The notes under the pieces: generated by a model
The model's database searches: none
Told to the model about the DNA's origin: nothing
Seen by the model: only the letters and a program-made list of their open reading frames with translations
Program-made: the position numbers and the translations under genes
Shown here: in pieces, positions 1 to 14,500 of the stretch
Layout: each line of letters opens with the position of its first letter
How positions within the stretch are numbered: position 1 is the first letter of the stretch
Source of the DNA: Zeugodacus cucurbitae
Taxonomy: Eukaryota; Arthropoda; Insecta; Diptera; Tephritidae
Direction: 5' to 3'
NCBI RefSeq assembly: GCF_028554725.1
Contig: NC_071670.1
Coordinates: forward strand, 52,937,501 to 53,001,500
DNA length: 64,000 bases

Positions 1-2490
1 GTAATTGTAAATAGACCCAACTTTCTGTGAAACATATGAATTCATAAAAAACCTTGGACTAGTGCTTCCAGAAGTACCAGATTTATGGACCTATGAACTT
101 CTATAACTCATAAAATTATGAAGTGTTTGAGTTTTATCCACTTTAGTTCTACCCAATAACTTCAATTGATTTTCCTTCGAAAAGTTCTCGAACTAATCAT
201 GATCTACAAATAATATCGAAGCACACAAGAATACAAAGAACTATCTGTCGGTCTTAGCTTGGTTGGAAGAGTGCAATGTACGGACCCAGACAGTTGGGTC
301 TATATAATAGATACGCACCACGATTTTAACCGGAACGAATTCAACAGCATTCCTCAAAATTCTTTTGGAAATGTTTCAGATGGTTCAATGCTGTGTTTTT
401 AGAGCTTCCACCAACGTGAGGAGATATCATTTCCGACTTTTAATAAGGTTTATCCACCTTAGGAAAAAAAAGTTCATCAAAATTAAAGACATTAGTCCCC
501 ATATCTCCATCTAAAGAGGTTCAGACCCCTTGTAAAATCAGACCCCCTGAGCAAAATCAAAGCATTGCAAAGACGAAAGCAAATTTTTAACTTTACTTAT
601 TTTGGGAATTCATATTCTAGTTTTATATATCTAAATTTTAATCTTAATTTAAAAAAAAATATTCACTGGACCTAATAATTCTGTTCTAGATACGCCTCTG
701 AGAAAAAAGCATCAACTATGCATACAGCGAAATTATTTATGTCCGCGCATCTACCTTTTGACATTCTATTCTTCGAATTTGTCTGCATGTATCCACCGTT
801 GCACTGGTTAGGGTGCACGTCCTGCATTCTTACTCTATCGCTTTTGATGCACTTTAATGACACTCACTGAGGCACTCATTAACTTCGATTCTTCGTTGAT
901 GGAAACCTGATTACAAACATGCATTAGCACTTAATGCATTTCATTAAAGCAAAGCGTGCAATATGCATGAATGAAGGTAGTTCAAAGCTGTTCTGCAGCA
1001 CCCTATTCATAGAAACAAGTGTGTGTGTGTTGATGTGCAACATTCCGCTCCATCATCTTAACTGCATACCATATATTATAATACTTGGACGTCTTCCAAT
1101 TCATATTTATTTCTGCACTTTACTACCTCCACTTCGCTTTGCTTTTTTTAAATAGCCCACTTTGCTGTATCTAACTGAGATTTATTGCATGCACTCTTTA
1201 ATGGCTAAATTGGTATGGAAAACTGAATAGATTGAGCCACCCACCTACATAAGCACACCTACTTTTCATGCACACATACAGCACACAGTGTATGAATACA
1301 TCTCCAAACAACGAAAGCAAAGAGCAACCCAAGTGTGGCAACAGCAACTAAGCTAAGCCCTAATCTGCAAGTTAAATAAATATGCCCTTCGGTTGAAAAG
1401 CTGCCGAGTTTATTTGCCTACATTGCGGGGTCACACACTTTACTAATAACGTTAACCCAGTGAGCGCAATTTTGTTCGAGGATAATAATTGCTTTCTAAG
1501 TTAAAATATTCAGTTGTGATCTGTATTTGAAAAACTTAATCTTAGCCTTATAACATAGGGGCTTAGGAGAGAATATAAAATAAAATAGAATAGTTTGACC
1601 AAACCATAGAACCAAAAATTCGATAAGAAGAGACCATCGTTTTTGATTTTTCCATTAATCATTTTATCTGATACCAGAAAGTATCTGTTCCTTAGAGGCC
1701 GGTTTCTTTTGTCTACCAAAGTTACTTCCTATGCTAAATACAGTTTGTTAAGCAAATTGATAATTATTTGAAATATATTTTAATACTAATAATAGAATAC
1801 CTTTAAGTGGCGTAATTACCCACTAATTTCAAGTGATTAGATAAGAATTGAATATACACATTTCAACTAAAATAAAGTCAGGTGAAGTAGTTCCTAATAT
1901 GATATTTCCACCCCTGTAAACATCTAGTTATCGATTATAGATTGATTAGATAACTATTCCCTCTATTCTAACCTCTAACTTTAGAGAACCACTCGAGAAT
2001 CAATAGATAAACCTTGCGTACTTAAATAAAATAAGATACAATTCTCCAATTGGTAAAATGTTAGTTCTCTATTCGAAGTTTAATATAAATTATATCGTAT
2101 TAAAGTAAAATTCAAGTTGTTCTTTACCTTTGCTTACGACTAGAGAATTATTATCGTAATCCTATGTAATAAACGACGACATTTGAGACTATGTTTGCTG
2201 GGACTTTGACAATTGTATGCTAATTTCTACGTATATTTCACCAGCAAATCTCAGCGATTCAGATTGCTATATTGAAGTATGTCAAAGAGAAATGATTTAT
2301 ACATTTAGTAAGCTTAATTTGCCCTCTGATGCTATTGTCAATTAGTACAGTACCTTGGAAATGAAACCCTGTTTACTAAAGAGGTAAATAACCAAGTTTC
2401 ACAGAATTGATTTATTAGAAGCAACTACTAAAAACAACCGTTTTGAATATTATCAATTGGATAGGGTTTCGAATAGTACTGGAAAGTCAA
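1..2490. other. non-coding AT-rich flank, no gene seen
   Basis: No reading frame here has recognisable protein content or a splice-compatible structure; the open frames are short and low-complexity. There is a short CA/GT-rich patch around 1020-1030 and a small GACCCA/TGGGTC hairpin near 284-301 of no clear meaning. I see no RNA gene or complete mobile element. Confidence 0.5.
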
Positions 2491-2516
2491 ATAATATAAA
2501 ATATTATTAGGTCTAC

Positions 2517-2846
2517 AGCTTTGCTTCCGCCGTTTTTTTTTTTTTTTTGGAAATTTAAGGCTTTTTTGAATAAAAACGGTTACAAAAATGTTATTCAAAA
2601 TATTGGCCGTCACTAGCTACTCTTTTTGACCATATTTCTGCCAGCATGCGTATTCCGTGCAAATGTCGAGAATTCGGCTCAAAAAGTGACATTTTTACAG
2701 TTGAGAATAAGTTCGGGATGCAAACAGGTCTCTACAAATATTTTGTTGGGTTAATGTTGACACAAATGTCCAAGATCGATATAAAACGATTTAATCGATT
2801 TAATCGACCAGTGCTTGACCCTAGAGACATCTATTGGAAAACGGCC
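2517..2846 (+). mobile_element. short TIR element (MITE-like), copy 1
   Basis: The left end carries agctttgcttccgccgtttt (2517-2536), matching the left terminal repeat of the element at 31.57 kb. The body from about 2650 to 2845 repeats that element almost base for base (shared block from 'aaatgtcgagaattcggctc' to 'gacatctattggaaaacggc'). The right terminus is cut after ggaaaacggc and continues into ctaataatata, the mirror image of the left flank (tattattag). The short open frame inside (IKRFNRFNRPVL...) occurs in both copies but is too short to call a protein. Non-autonomous DNA transposon is the best description; the superfamily is not identified. Confidence 0.6.
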
Positions 2847-2849
2847 TAA

Positions 2850-5800
2850 TAATATAAAGAAAGTCTCCAAAAGGGTCCGTAACATTGTTAACTGTTGTAA
2901 ATACTTTTCTAATCTACGACTTTCAAATTTTGAGTTTAAACAAGCTAAAGCGTTGACTGATTATTTCATAAGGGAGAAAATTTCTTTATTTTGCTCTAGA
3001 TGTTAATTCTTGTTTTTGGTGCATTTTTCGAAAAGTCTAAAGTCAATGTTCTTTTGATTGGTTTTATTGAAAATCCCTAAAATTGGAGACGAGTACTTTC
3101 TCTATTGCATAGTACTTATTTTATAAAAATAATCATTAATTTCAACTTTCGAATATGTTTTAGCTGTTCACACTACTATTATTCAAGACCTGGGGGTTCG
3201 AGCTCTAATCCGACCAACGTTTAAATTCGTTTTTCTAATAGCGATCATCCCTCGACAAATATACGAGACTTTTTCTGTCGGCTTACAACTTTTCGGATGA
3301 CTTTACGTCATATAAAGGATTTTTCGACTAAGCATCCCAGGACATCCTTGTTGAATAACGCAATCTATAGAGGGGATTTGTTATAGTACCTTTTCGATAA
3401 CATAAGAAACAGTTGATACTAGTTCCTTAATTAAAGTGTACATTTAGAGAATATACTACAAAAAACCCGGAGATATTTAATCTTTGGCTAAACAAATAAT
3501 AACAACTAAAATCTCAAAGGATTTACATTATTGAGGAAAAAGGAACTTGAATTCGTGAATTTAAATTCATTCACTTTAACACTCCCTAAAAATCTCCGTA
3601 TCTATGTACATAAACCTTGTCTAACGCCTGTCTCTTGCATAGTGTGTGTTTAGTCTCGTTGCGGATAAATCCGCCTACAAATACTTATAATTATATACAT
3701 TGTATATGAATGAGTGAGCGTGTGCTTGTGTGTGTGTGTTTGTAAAAGGATAATTTCATTATAGTACTTAAAGCCGAATAAATACACTAGCTGCCCTGTT
3801 TGCATATGTATTTGTATAATTTTCATCCCGGAATTGACAGAGTAAAACTTCAATGAAGTGCGCTGAGCAAAAAGAGCGCTGAGAATCGCGCTCATGAATT
3901 AAAATCACCTTTAGACACACACATACATAGACACTCATTCAAATGTATATTTTTATCGCGCCCATTTGTTTGTTTACATTTATGCCAAACGGTACCAGCC
4001 TGTCAATGCATTCTTGCGCAATATAACCGGTGAATTCGCCGCGCCGAACAGTGAGTGCCACAAACAATTACGAACAGAATTTGCTGAGAGAGTGCAGGAA
4101 ATGCAGATAACTTTTGCTCTGCCATAAACTAACTGATATTTTGACGGCAAACGGTGACTCTCATTGTGATTATGTGACATGTTAAAGGCTACGCCTCCCG
4201 GTTAACGCTCGTATCCTGTGTGTTGCCTCTCTGTGTGCCGATGTTGTTGACGAGTGTGTGTGTGTGTGTGTGGGAGAGTATGAGCACTGTTATACAGTTG
4301 CCATATCAGCCTGCCAGCCAGCTAGGCAAGTGCCTCTTATAAAGTGTATTGATTAAAAAATCCGCTACTTTTTTTTTGGGTTTGTTTGAAGTTCGACACA
4401 ACAACAATTATAACAACAACAACAACAGCTACATTTAAAGTATTCGAATGCGCTGCTAGTGTGTTATTCCTGTTCCTATTTGAATGTGTCTTCCTATTGT
4501 GTGCTGCACGAGGGTCGCCTTGACTCGCACGAATCGTGAACACACACACACACAGAGACATATTTTTATGTTTGTAAGTGTGTGTGTGTTGTACGAATAT
4601 CAATAAGGACGTGCTTGCGCCTGACAAGCATAAGCATATGAGTGTCTCGTAAAATGCAACTAACGGTCGGCGGGCGTCGAAGTCAGTCGCATACACGTAC
4701 ATATGTATGTGTGTATGTACAGTGAAGGGGTGGGAGAGCGGCGTTGACTGCTCGACTGTCAGCCTGCCTACAAGACGTCGGCTACGACTGTGACTGCGGC
4801 AGGCGCGATACTATTGTGTTTGGCGTATAAATGTGGCATGTGGTGTTGTGGTGGGTGATGTGCGCGGGGTAGCAGGCGCGGGTGTAAGGACAAACTTTTG
4901 CTGGTTGAGTAATTGCAAGTGGTTTCATATCTGTGCGTGTGTGTGATGTGGTTCGCATGGATGCTGCTTTAGGGTTAGCACTGTCTATAGACTTTACCGT
5001 TATACACCGTTATACAAAAATACACACATTAGATGTTAGATATGTATTTGTATGTGTGTTTTGTGTATTTCCGCGCATACATACATTTGTATGTGATTTT
5101 GTATGCGTGTGTGTATGGTTGCAATGCACAAATATTAGAAAATATTCTACAGACACAAGCAGACACAAGCAGACAGGGAGTGGACTTGAAGTTGTTGCGA
5201 TTTAATTAAAAAATGCAATTAAAGTGCTTTTTCACTGGCAGCATTTGCAGCAAACGCTTAAGTATGAACTTTAAACTTGATTTTGCAGGCAGCATTTTTT
5301 TGGAGTGTACTAAATGAATATATAAACAACAACAATTTGAAAATAATTTTTTATCAAAAAATAATATAATATTTTTTTTAGCACAGACAAATATATTTTT
5401 AAAATTTTTCACATTTTTTTCTTCCTTTTTCTTTAATATATATTTTTCTTGGTACCTTAATTCATAATTTTTCAATTTAAACACACTCACTGCATTTTTT
5501 CTACTTTTTAATTATTTATTTTTATTTATTATTTTTTTATCTTTAACTATATTTAATTTTGTAATTTGCTGCTTTGCATTCGCAAAAAACTTTTATGGAT
5601 ACATAATTTTCGCCCCACAAAATGATGCACTCCGTGCGACTACAGCAAGCAGAAAACTATGAACTATATATTCTGCTACGTGTATAAGCTTCTAGTGTAG
5701 CATAAATTCACAGGCTTTTTTCACCAGTAACACTTACTTTTCTTTAAATCACTTAGGCATTTATTTCACTTTCTTCTTAAACACATATTCTCCATTTCAA

Positions 5801-8260
5801 TATATATTTAATTCATTATTATTTTGAATTTTCTTTTTGATTAGTTATTGTGTAGAATTGCAATTTTTCAACAAACACTTTGAGCTTTGTATCCGACGGT
5901 CGATTTCAAACGGCTACCGTAACGCATGAACCACACATTCTGAGCATCGAACTAAGTATGAAATTTTTTTTCTTTTAACCCGGTCACACCCTCTATCGCT
6001 GGGCATACGAAGTCTCAATTCTGAGTGTTCGTTGATTTTATGTACTACAACGTTGTGGGGAACAATGTACGAGCATAAATATACGGAACAGGAATCAGGA
6101 CTCAAAGGTACTTGGTGCCAATAGGAATACAAAGAGAGAGAGAGAGCGCGCAACTAAGAATTTACTTAACATTTTCGGTGCGTACAGTTTGAGAGAGACA
6201 GGATACGTACTTTACAGCGTTTATAGTACTTAGTGATTAGCCTGATTGCTCACAACAACAAGTGTAAAGGTAAAATTATTATACTGATATGATATTTAGA
6301 TGAAAAAAACACTCAACTTTCTAAAATAATTTAGCGAATCACTTTCTTATAACTGAGTTTATTTCGAGTATTTTAAATAAGCTGAGTCTGAATGTGTCTC
6401 TTGTAGAAATAAGAACAATCTCTTAGGCTGTGTCGTCAATATTGTGGTTCATTTTTTAAATTTCTGTCAAGTCCCCATTTTAAATAGATGATCTATCTTT
6501 ACATCTCCAACCACTAGAAGACGTGTTCTCAACCTATATATGGGGAGACTAATATCCTTTCCGAACATCTTCAGGATTTATATTTTCAGAAATTAACCCA
6601 TTCCCTCCCAATGTAATCGCTCGGGTAGAGAAAAAATAATGCTTTTTTTAACCAAGTAGGTACAATGGGATTGAATGGGTTTTCTGTACCCAAGCGAGTA
6701 CAATGCGAGGGAATGTGTTAATTAGCTTAGCGAGGTCCAGATATTTTTAGTCCGTACTTATGACATATTTTCTTAATTTCTATCTTTCAGAGCTCTCTTT
6801 TGATGGTGTATACACCCACTGGAAAGATTTTGCCCCAGTCCTATCAGCTTGGGATCCTCCACTTTTCTTGCCGGATGGTCTCTAGTATCTTATAAGAACC
6901 GAAGGTATTTATAAAAACATCATTTGTCAGAGTTTAAGGCAACCTTATCTTTCAGCTCAAATCTTATACAAAAGAATCCTGAACGGCAACACCGTATCTC
7001 ACTGTACAATCTCTGTTGCTCTCCTTTCATATTTTATCAATTCGCCGCATTGCAACCAACTGATTTTTTGTAGGTTTTGTTTTTGTAAACCATTGTAATC
7101 GTGCGGTTGCTCTCTCACAAAGCGTATGCTTTGTTCGTTGATGACAGGAAGGAAACTTTGGCAATGCCGGAAGTAATGTGTTCCCCTTTCAAAGCATCGC
7201 TTTGAAGTCTTTGTGGTATGCTACTTGGGCTGACCCCAAAAAGTAACGCAATTTAAAGTTGTTGCCGTTAAATATGTTATTGTGGTGGCCAATTAGAAGA
7301 GCAGTACTTGAAGTTAGTGAGTATGTGAGAAAGTGATACGATTGGAGGACTACATACTATTCCTGGTGCTATATTAGTCTCTGTGAGTTATAAAACATCA
7401 GTCGCCTTGTATATTGAGAGAGCGAAGCAGATATATTTTGAAACCAATGTAAAAATTGAATGGGAATGCGATTTCCCAATGCCGGTCGATTCTGGAACTG
7501 TCATCCCAAATTTTCATAATTATCGACGATTAAAGCGATCGTTTAACTATTAGATACTATTTTTATAGAGAGAGACGATACATCTTTTAGAATGAATTTC
7601 AGTCTCAGGAACTGTCTTCTCAATACTTGTGGTCTGAAAACAAGAAGAAGTCACAGAGGTTATATCCAGAAAGAAATAATGAATGCAGAGGTAATTCAAA
7701 TCCCAATTCACGACACATTGCCTACTCCGTAACTTTCCCCTTTTCAAAATTAGTTAATTTTTCCCTTTGAAATATACACGGCTAGTTTATCGTTTTTCAT
7801 ACTCGATTCTAGTAAAATCACCTACTTGAAGTCCATCTCAGATATTACTATATTTACCTTTTATCCAAAAACTGAAACATCGAATAATATAAAATAACAT
7901 AAGTTCTCTTCTCTATAAATCCAAAATGTTTTCAAAAGTTTTCGATTCTATACTAACTTGGGGAATTGGAATGCAATTGGAATTTGATTCTGATTGGTTT
8001 ATTATAATAACTAGAATAAAAGGACTTGACTAGAGAGTGGGTCTATAGATTAAGACTATACATGTTTGTCATTGCCGCGTAAATTACCACAGAATATCTC
8101 TTCTCCATAATATTGTAATAGCAACTACTATCAAAGAATGATTAATTAAATAAGCTAAAATTTTTATATTTATACATTACAAATGCTTTTTTCACCACAA
8201 ACTCATATTATTCTACTTTTACTTTGGCTACCCTACGCGAATGATAAGAAATTGACAACA
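2850..8260. other. upstream non-coding region of the TMEM94 gene
   Basis: No convincing exon is visible. Between about 3600 and 5200 the sequence is less AT-rich and full of GT/GTAT microsatellites, as in fly promoter-proximal or 5'-UTR DNA, so a distant non-coding first exon of the + strand gene could lie here; I cannot place one. 5200-5880 is AT-rich. 6780-7530 includes text that looks like decayed retroelement sequence but shows no readable motif. Some windows (for example 5984-5993) resemble the fly core-promoter Motif 1 but are isolated. Confidence 0.45.
4254..4272. repeat. (GT)n microsatellite
   Basis: An uninterrupted GT dinucleotide run of about 19 bases. It sits in a broader GT/TGTA-rich stretch that continues to about 5120 with several shorter runs. 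Confidence 0.8.
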
Positions 8261-8261
8261 G

Positions 8262-8273
8262 CTGATCACACTG
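8262..8273 (+). promoter_or_regulatory. possible core-promoter Motif-1-like site
   Basis: The bases ctgatcacactg approximate the Drosophila housekeeping core-promoter Motif 1 (YGGTCACACTR), with one clear core mismatch (A for the second G). It is 258 bases upstream of the chosen ATG of the TMEM94 gene, a sensible distance for a 5' UTR. This is inference from a short degenerate match only. Confidence 0.25.
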
Positions 8274-8530
8274 AAATTTACAGTTGTCAAACCAATTTGA
8301 CTTTTCATTTGTTCTCATCATTAATAGTGAGTGAGTTTCAATTTATTTGTGTTTGGAAAAGGAGTGTAAAAGTAAATTGCCAAAAATGCGCTGAAAAATG
8401 CATTTGCAATAAAGTGTGTGACCGATTAAATAGGCCAAAGACCAAAAACGAAAACAAACAAAATAAATAAAATTCCAGTTTCGCAGCGGAGTTCAATGTA
8501 AATGCGAGACGCCAACAGCGAGTAGCAACG

Positions 8531-11500
8531 ATGTCGGTAAAGTCACAACGCAAAGCCGTTGCTACGGCAATGGAGAATGCGACCGGTGAAGGAGCTTCCC
8601 ATAAAAAACCCAATTATGGTTTAACTACGCGTGTTGCACTAGCACGTCTGCATGATGATATTGAAAAATTGTTGCGTGAGCATGAGGCCACCTACGCCAA
8701 GGAGAGGTGAGTGCAAAAGGAAGAATATTGCTAGACTTTCGCATAACTGTTTGTGTATATGTACATACTTATATGTTTGTATGTATGTTCATTTGCATGT
8801 GTTTTCGTCTAGTCTAGTGTGTTATTTATGTACATATTGTTTGTCTGTTTGCATACTTAATTATTAATAATATTTGGACATTTTCCAAATTTGCGTGTTG
8901 TTGTTTATATTGCAGCTACTATCGAAAACTGCGTTCGGCATTCGTCAAACCAAGCGATACACCATTGGGATGGCCTGCAATCACAGCAACGCTATTCACT
9001 ATGATTGCGTTGCTTATTGCTGAGGCATATCTGGCGGCGATCTGTGTTGCGGCTATCTTATCATTGGATTTGTGCGTGGTGGTGCGAGAAAATCATTTAC
9101 GTCGCACCGAAATCTACCGCAAGACACGCCAGGCACTCGCCGATATACGACTCGCTGAACGTGATCTATGTGGCGAGTGGCAACCATGCAATTATCCGCA
9201 TCTGTGTTGTCCCATATCACCTTGTGTGTCGCTGCAGTGGACATATCGCGATGGTAATATTGTGAATTTACCGTGGGCCTTATTGGTACGCGGTGATCAC
9301 ATTGTACTACGACCGGGTCACATCACACCCGGTCCGTGTACGGAAGTGAATGGAAAGCGCACATTTGAAATGCATGAAATATATGGCCCAACACAGGTGA
9401 ACGATCCGCCAGTACGTCCATTGGCACGTGCACCACTACCAGATTTAGTATGCACATTACAGACGACGCCGTTTCTGGATAATTTGCGTGTCATTTTGGG
9501 AAACTCATTGAAGCGCCCATCGACTATATACAATCAGCAACGTTATTTGGTGGGTAGACTCGCATTCTATGGGCATGTTTAGTTTTCCTGAGTAGTGTTA
9601 ATTTAATTATGAAGTATACGTTAATTGTGCTATATATCAAGTACAACCGGGCACAAATTTTTACTGTTATTTTGATTTTTTTTATAATAAGAAGTTATTG
9701 TTGACTAATTTAGTTTGGATGACAAATAATTGTTTACGAAAATAATACACCGACTTGCGCTCATCTTTTAATGCTATTCGTATTGTTTTTTTTTTAATGA
9801 ATAATTTTTATAAATTATTTGTATAATTTTATTAAATTAACTCAAGTTTTTCTCCATCCACAGCTGGTGACAAAGTATATCCAACAATGGGGCTTCATAT
9901 GTGCGCTCTGTTTGACACTTTTTGCCGGCATGTTGCGCATTAATGGCTTGAGCAGCTCCCCGAATGTCGGCACACATCCGAACGAACAACATTATTGGAA
10001 ATATGTATTCCTAGAGACACCAGCTGCTGCCGTTATACCACTGCTGCCACTTATCTTCCCCATCATGTGGATATCAATGAATTTATGGGGTGTGGCACGT
10101 CTGCAGTGCTTTCTCAAAATACCACAAGTGCTCATCACTAAAGACTCGGAAAAGTCGTTCGAAGAAGATTTGGATACACCCACATTTGATTATGACAATA
10201 TTTCACTGTTGCGTTCGAATGTCTTTCGCAATTGGTGGCAACTGTGGAATGGCGATAGTGAATTACTGCCACGTTCATCGAATTTAGTGCAGGTGCTGGG
10301 CTCCATAACGGCACTTTGCTGCATAGACAAGAAAGGCATACTTTCGTGGCCAAATCCAACTGCTGAAAAGGTGTTCTTCTTACACGATACCGAGGACGAT
10401 CACTTGGATGATCGCAGCACAAGTTGTTCAACGTTGAATACCGAAAGTAATCATACGAGTCAGGCGGAGAGTAAAAATGGTGGTATTGTCGCTGAAGTGC
10501 TCGATCTAACGCATGATCAACACTGTCCGTTTCGCTTGGAGTTCGATGATCATGAGTGGAAATCGCATATCACATCACTGAAACCGTTGGGTGCGTATTG
10601 AAACTAAAGTGAAATCAAATTTGAGTTTTATATTAATCTAATAAATTCTTTCGTTAGGTCTCGCTATACTCTTGAATACTTGTTCGCCGCTGACGCATGC
10701 GCATTACGCGCAATTCTGTGGACACGTAACCGCCGTGGCAATGCTGGATAAAGATTTGGTGCCAGTCACAAATCGGTATGCCTTCGTTGACTCCAGTTTG
10801 ACTAGCTTTTTGCATGGGTACGTAGTTCATTTTCGAAGCTTGCCTTTTCTTTTTCGGTTAATCTCTTTTGGGTTTCTACTATAATATTTTCAATATATTT
10901 TCCTATTTTCTTGCCTATATTTATAATATTGAACCAATTTAAAATTCTTTTTTCATAAAACCAAAAAAAAAAATATGAAATTTTCTCAATTCAAATTTTT
11001 GTATTTTGCACAAATATGAAGCGAACAACAATTTTGAAAAACCATCCGATTTATAGCAAACAAAAGCAAAGAAAATCAAGCGCAAAATTCCAAATTTATA
11101 ATAAAAAACAAATATTGTATGTACATAGCCAATTTGTAAAAAGGCAAACGCCGCAGAAAGCGTGCTACGTACTGCTACTTGAAGAGCCAACAATTTTATT
11201 ATGCATTTGCCGTGAATTGTTGGCAAAATTCATGTAAGATGCGAAGCTATTTTCCACAGCATTACACTAACGCACTTACCCAACAACAGCAACAACAATA
11301 ACAGCCACAAAACTTAGCCAAAATTGGTTTTTTGTATTATTTTCGCTATTTAATACATTATTAGCTGCTATTTAATTAATAATTTCTTTTACTGCAAATT
11401 TGTTTTTATTGTAACGGAAAGAAAGAAACTTTTGTACTCATTCAAAAAGCTACGCTGAACCATTTAACGCTACCAATGAATAACAGGTTTAATTGCACTG

Positions 11501-14500
11501 AATATAATATATTTATATATTTTTCTCATCTGTAATATTCACTTTGCTTTTCCAAATTAATAATTAATTAATTAATTAATCAATCTTTCGGCATGTTTTT
11601 TTCAAAATTTATTTATATTTTTTAATTGTTGTAACATCTTTACGTAATTAATTGCTTCATACAAGCTCATATTTTATTCTAATAATCATTATTTATTTTA
11701 TTTTATATATGTATGTATATGTAAAAAAAATTAATTTATTTCATGTCGCACCCTCATATATTTCATTGTAGTATATTTTGCTATTTTATTGTAGTTATTT
11801 AAATAATTTGCTTATTAATTATTTTATTCATGCGAAGAAACAGTTTTAATACATAATGTTGCATATTATATTTAGTAAAATTTCAAAAATCCTGTTTTTG
11901 AAAGCATTACATTATCGTTAATATCTTGTTTAATCATGGTTAAGGTGTAGGGAACGGAGAGAAACCAAATATATCAAATTCCAATGAAATAATAATTTAA
12001 TTAACCAAAAAAAATTATTTGAAATTTTTTTTTTTTATTTATTTGTTTTTTTTTTTATTTTTATTTTTTTTATTTTATTTATTCTTTTTATTCAAAAATT
12101 AATTAAACAATGGAAAAAATATATTTTTTTAATTATTTTAAACTTATAATGTTTAAACAATTTTCAAAAATCGTGTTTTTTAAATCATTACATTTTCGGT
12201 AATTTCTTGTTTAATCATGGTTAAGGTGTAGGGAGCGAAATTCCATTAATAAAAAAATTAAATAATAATTTAATTAACAAAAAAATTTAATTGAAAAAAA
12301 AATGTATTTTTATTTATTTTTTTTATTTTCGTTTATTTTTTTATTTAAAAATTAATTAAATAATGGAAAAAATATATTTTTTTAATTATTTTAAACTTAT
12401 AATGTTTAAACAATTTTCAAAAATCGTGTTTTTTAAATCATTACATTTTCGTTAATTTCTTGTTAAATCATGGTTAAGGTGTAGGAAGCGGAAAGAATAC
12501 GAATATATCAAATTCCATTATTAAGAAAAAAATATATTAAAAAAATTTAAATAATAATTTAATTAACAAAAAATTATAGTTTAAAAAAAAAATATTTTTT
12601 TGGTTTTTATTTTATTTTTTTAATAAAATTTTTATGACAACATAACAATTTCAAAAATTCAATAATGTCTTTATAGTGTTTAAACAATTTTCAAAAATCG
12701 GGTTTTTTAAATCATTACATTTTCGTTAATTTTTTGTTTAATAATGATTAAGGTGTAGGGAGCGGATAGAAACCAAATATGTCAAATTCCATTATTAAAA
12801 AATTTGTTAAAAAAAATTAAAGTTTAAAAAATTAAATATTTTTATATATTTTATTTTTATTTTTTTTTTTTTTTTTAATAAAAAATGGAAAAAAAAAAAT
12901 TTTTTTTTTAATAAAAAATGGAAAAAAATATTTTTTTTTTAATAAAAAATGGAAAAAAAAAATTTTTTTTTTTGAATATATTACTCGTTTTTTAACTCTT
13001 TTGTATGTAAATTTATTAAAAATCTTTTTAAATAATTTTAGCGCTTTTTAAATATATTTAGTTTATATGCTTATTACCAAAATCCATTTCCTTTCTCTAC
13101 CGATTATCTACGAATATTTTATATTTCTTAACTAACAACTCCAAGCAGCTTACTTGTATATGTATGTATGTATGAACACTAACAAATTGATATCTGTAAA
13201 CTTAAACATAATTTATTCCATACGAAAAAAACCATTTGTGATCATAGCTTCGTATTTAATTCACCGATTATCTAAGTGTTTGTGGATTTACAAATTTTTA
13301 AAACGAACACATATAGAATACATTTCCCTATTAATTTGTATTTTAAATTTATTCACAATTAGTTTTTACCGTAATTTATGTAAGCAACGCTTCATTAGCA
13401 CCCACCCACGTATTCCTACATACATAGAACATTACGACATACGCATATTATAATGCCCATTTTTACATATGTGTACTTAACAATACACGTTTGAAGAAAA
13501 CTCTAATTTCTCCAATATTATTTTACTAATTTGAAATTTTATTACTTAAAATATGAACTTGTGTGCAGACGTTGCCTATGCGAATTGGCCAAACAAATCG
13601 GTTTTACCGATTCTGCAACAGATCATTTCTCACTCGAGGGACAGTTGGCTTCCTACAGACATTTGGTGAGTGGTAAATAAAGCATTATAATTTTTATAGA
13701 AAATAATTTTAGAGTAAATATTATTAAAGATACTATTGAAATAATTTAAAAGCTTGTTAAGTATCTCGAGTGTCTGCAAAAACTTTACATTATGCGGCTA
13801 ATTTGATTTTCTGGGTATTAGACCAAACTAATTTTTTCTGGGAGATTGAGTCATAAGTAAAAATAGTACATTCGAAGTTAGCCTCCTAAATCGAAATATA
13901 TGGATTTGATGTTCGAAAAAGGATTTAAAAAAAATATTGTTAATTACAGGATATAGTTACTAAAAAATCCGAAATATGAATATAATCTACATTTTCCATT
14001 TCATTCAATGGTTTATACCACTTTTCGGTCAAGATTATATAACAGATATAATAGATAACAGATGTAATGTCAAAGTTTGATCTTCGAAAAAAATAAAAAA
14101 TAAAAATTATGTCGAAAAATACTGATCCCCTTATAACATCTATCATAAAATATTGACGAAAAAGTTTTATATACCATTGAATTAAGAAGAAAATTTAGAT
14201 TATATGTATATTTTGGATTTTTTTGTATCTATATCCTGTAATTAAGAATAATTTTTGTATAAAAACCTTTTTTTCGAACCTCGAAGTGAAATATTTCGAT
14301 TTTGGAGACTAACTTCGAAAATCGAAGAATATACATATTTATTTACGCGAGTAAATTCGAGCATCACGCCGAGTATTGGATAGGTTATTATTGAATATAT
14401 TTCTAATGAATTCAGTAATCTTATAAGTCAAAGTCAAAGTTTTGAAAACAATTAATCTCGTTTCTATTATCAAATCGGCTTTTATATGTTCATCTAAAAA

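Noticed and set aside
2646..3006. Short open frames in the TIR element
   Set aside because: They occur in both element copies and are element sequence, not a host gene.
3180..3220. tRNA-like T-loop (gggggttcgagctctaatcc)
   Set aside because: No matching A box or acceptor stem upstream; does not fold as a tRNA.
4337..4702. 121-codon minus-strand frame
   Set aside because: Made of microsatellite translations (THTYKHKN, VVVVVIIVVV); no splice or domain support.
8183..8470. 95-codon frame upstream of TMEM94
   Set aside because: Overlaps the likely promoter/5' UTR, shows poly-Lys/Asn ends and no conserved content; the in-frame stop at 8468 separates nothing coding.
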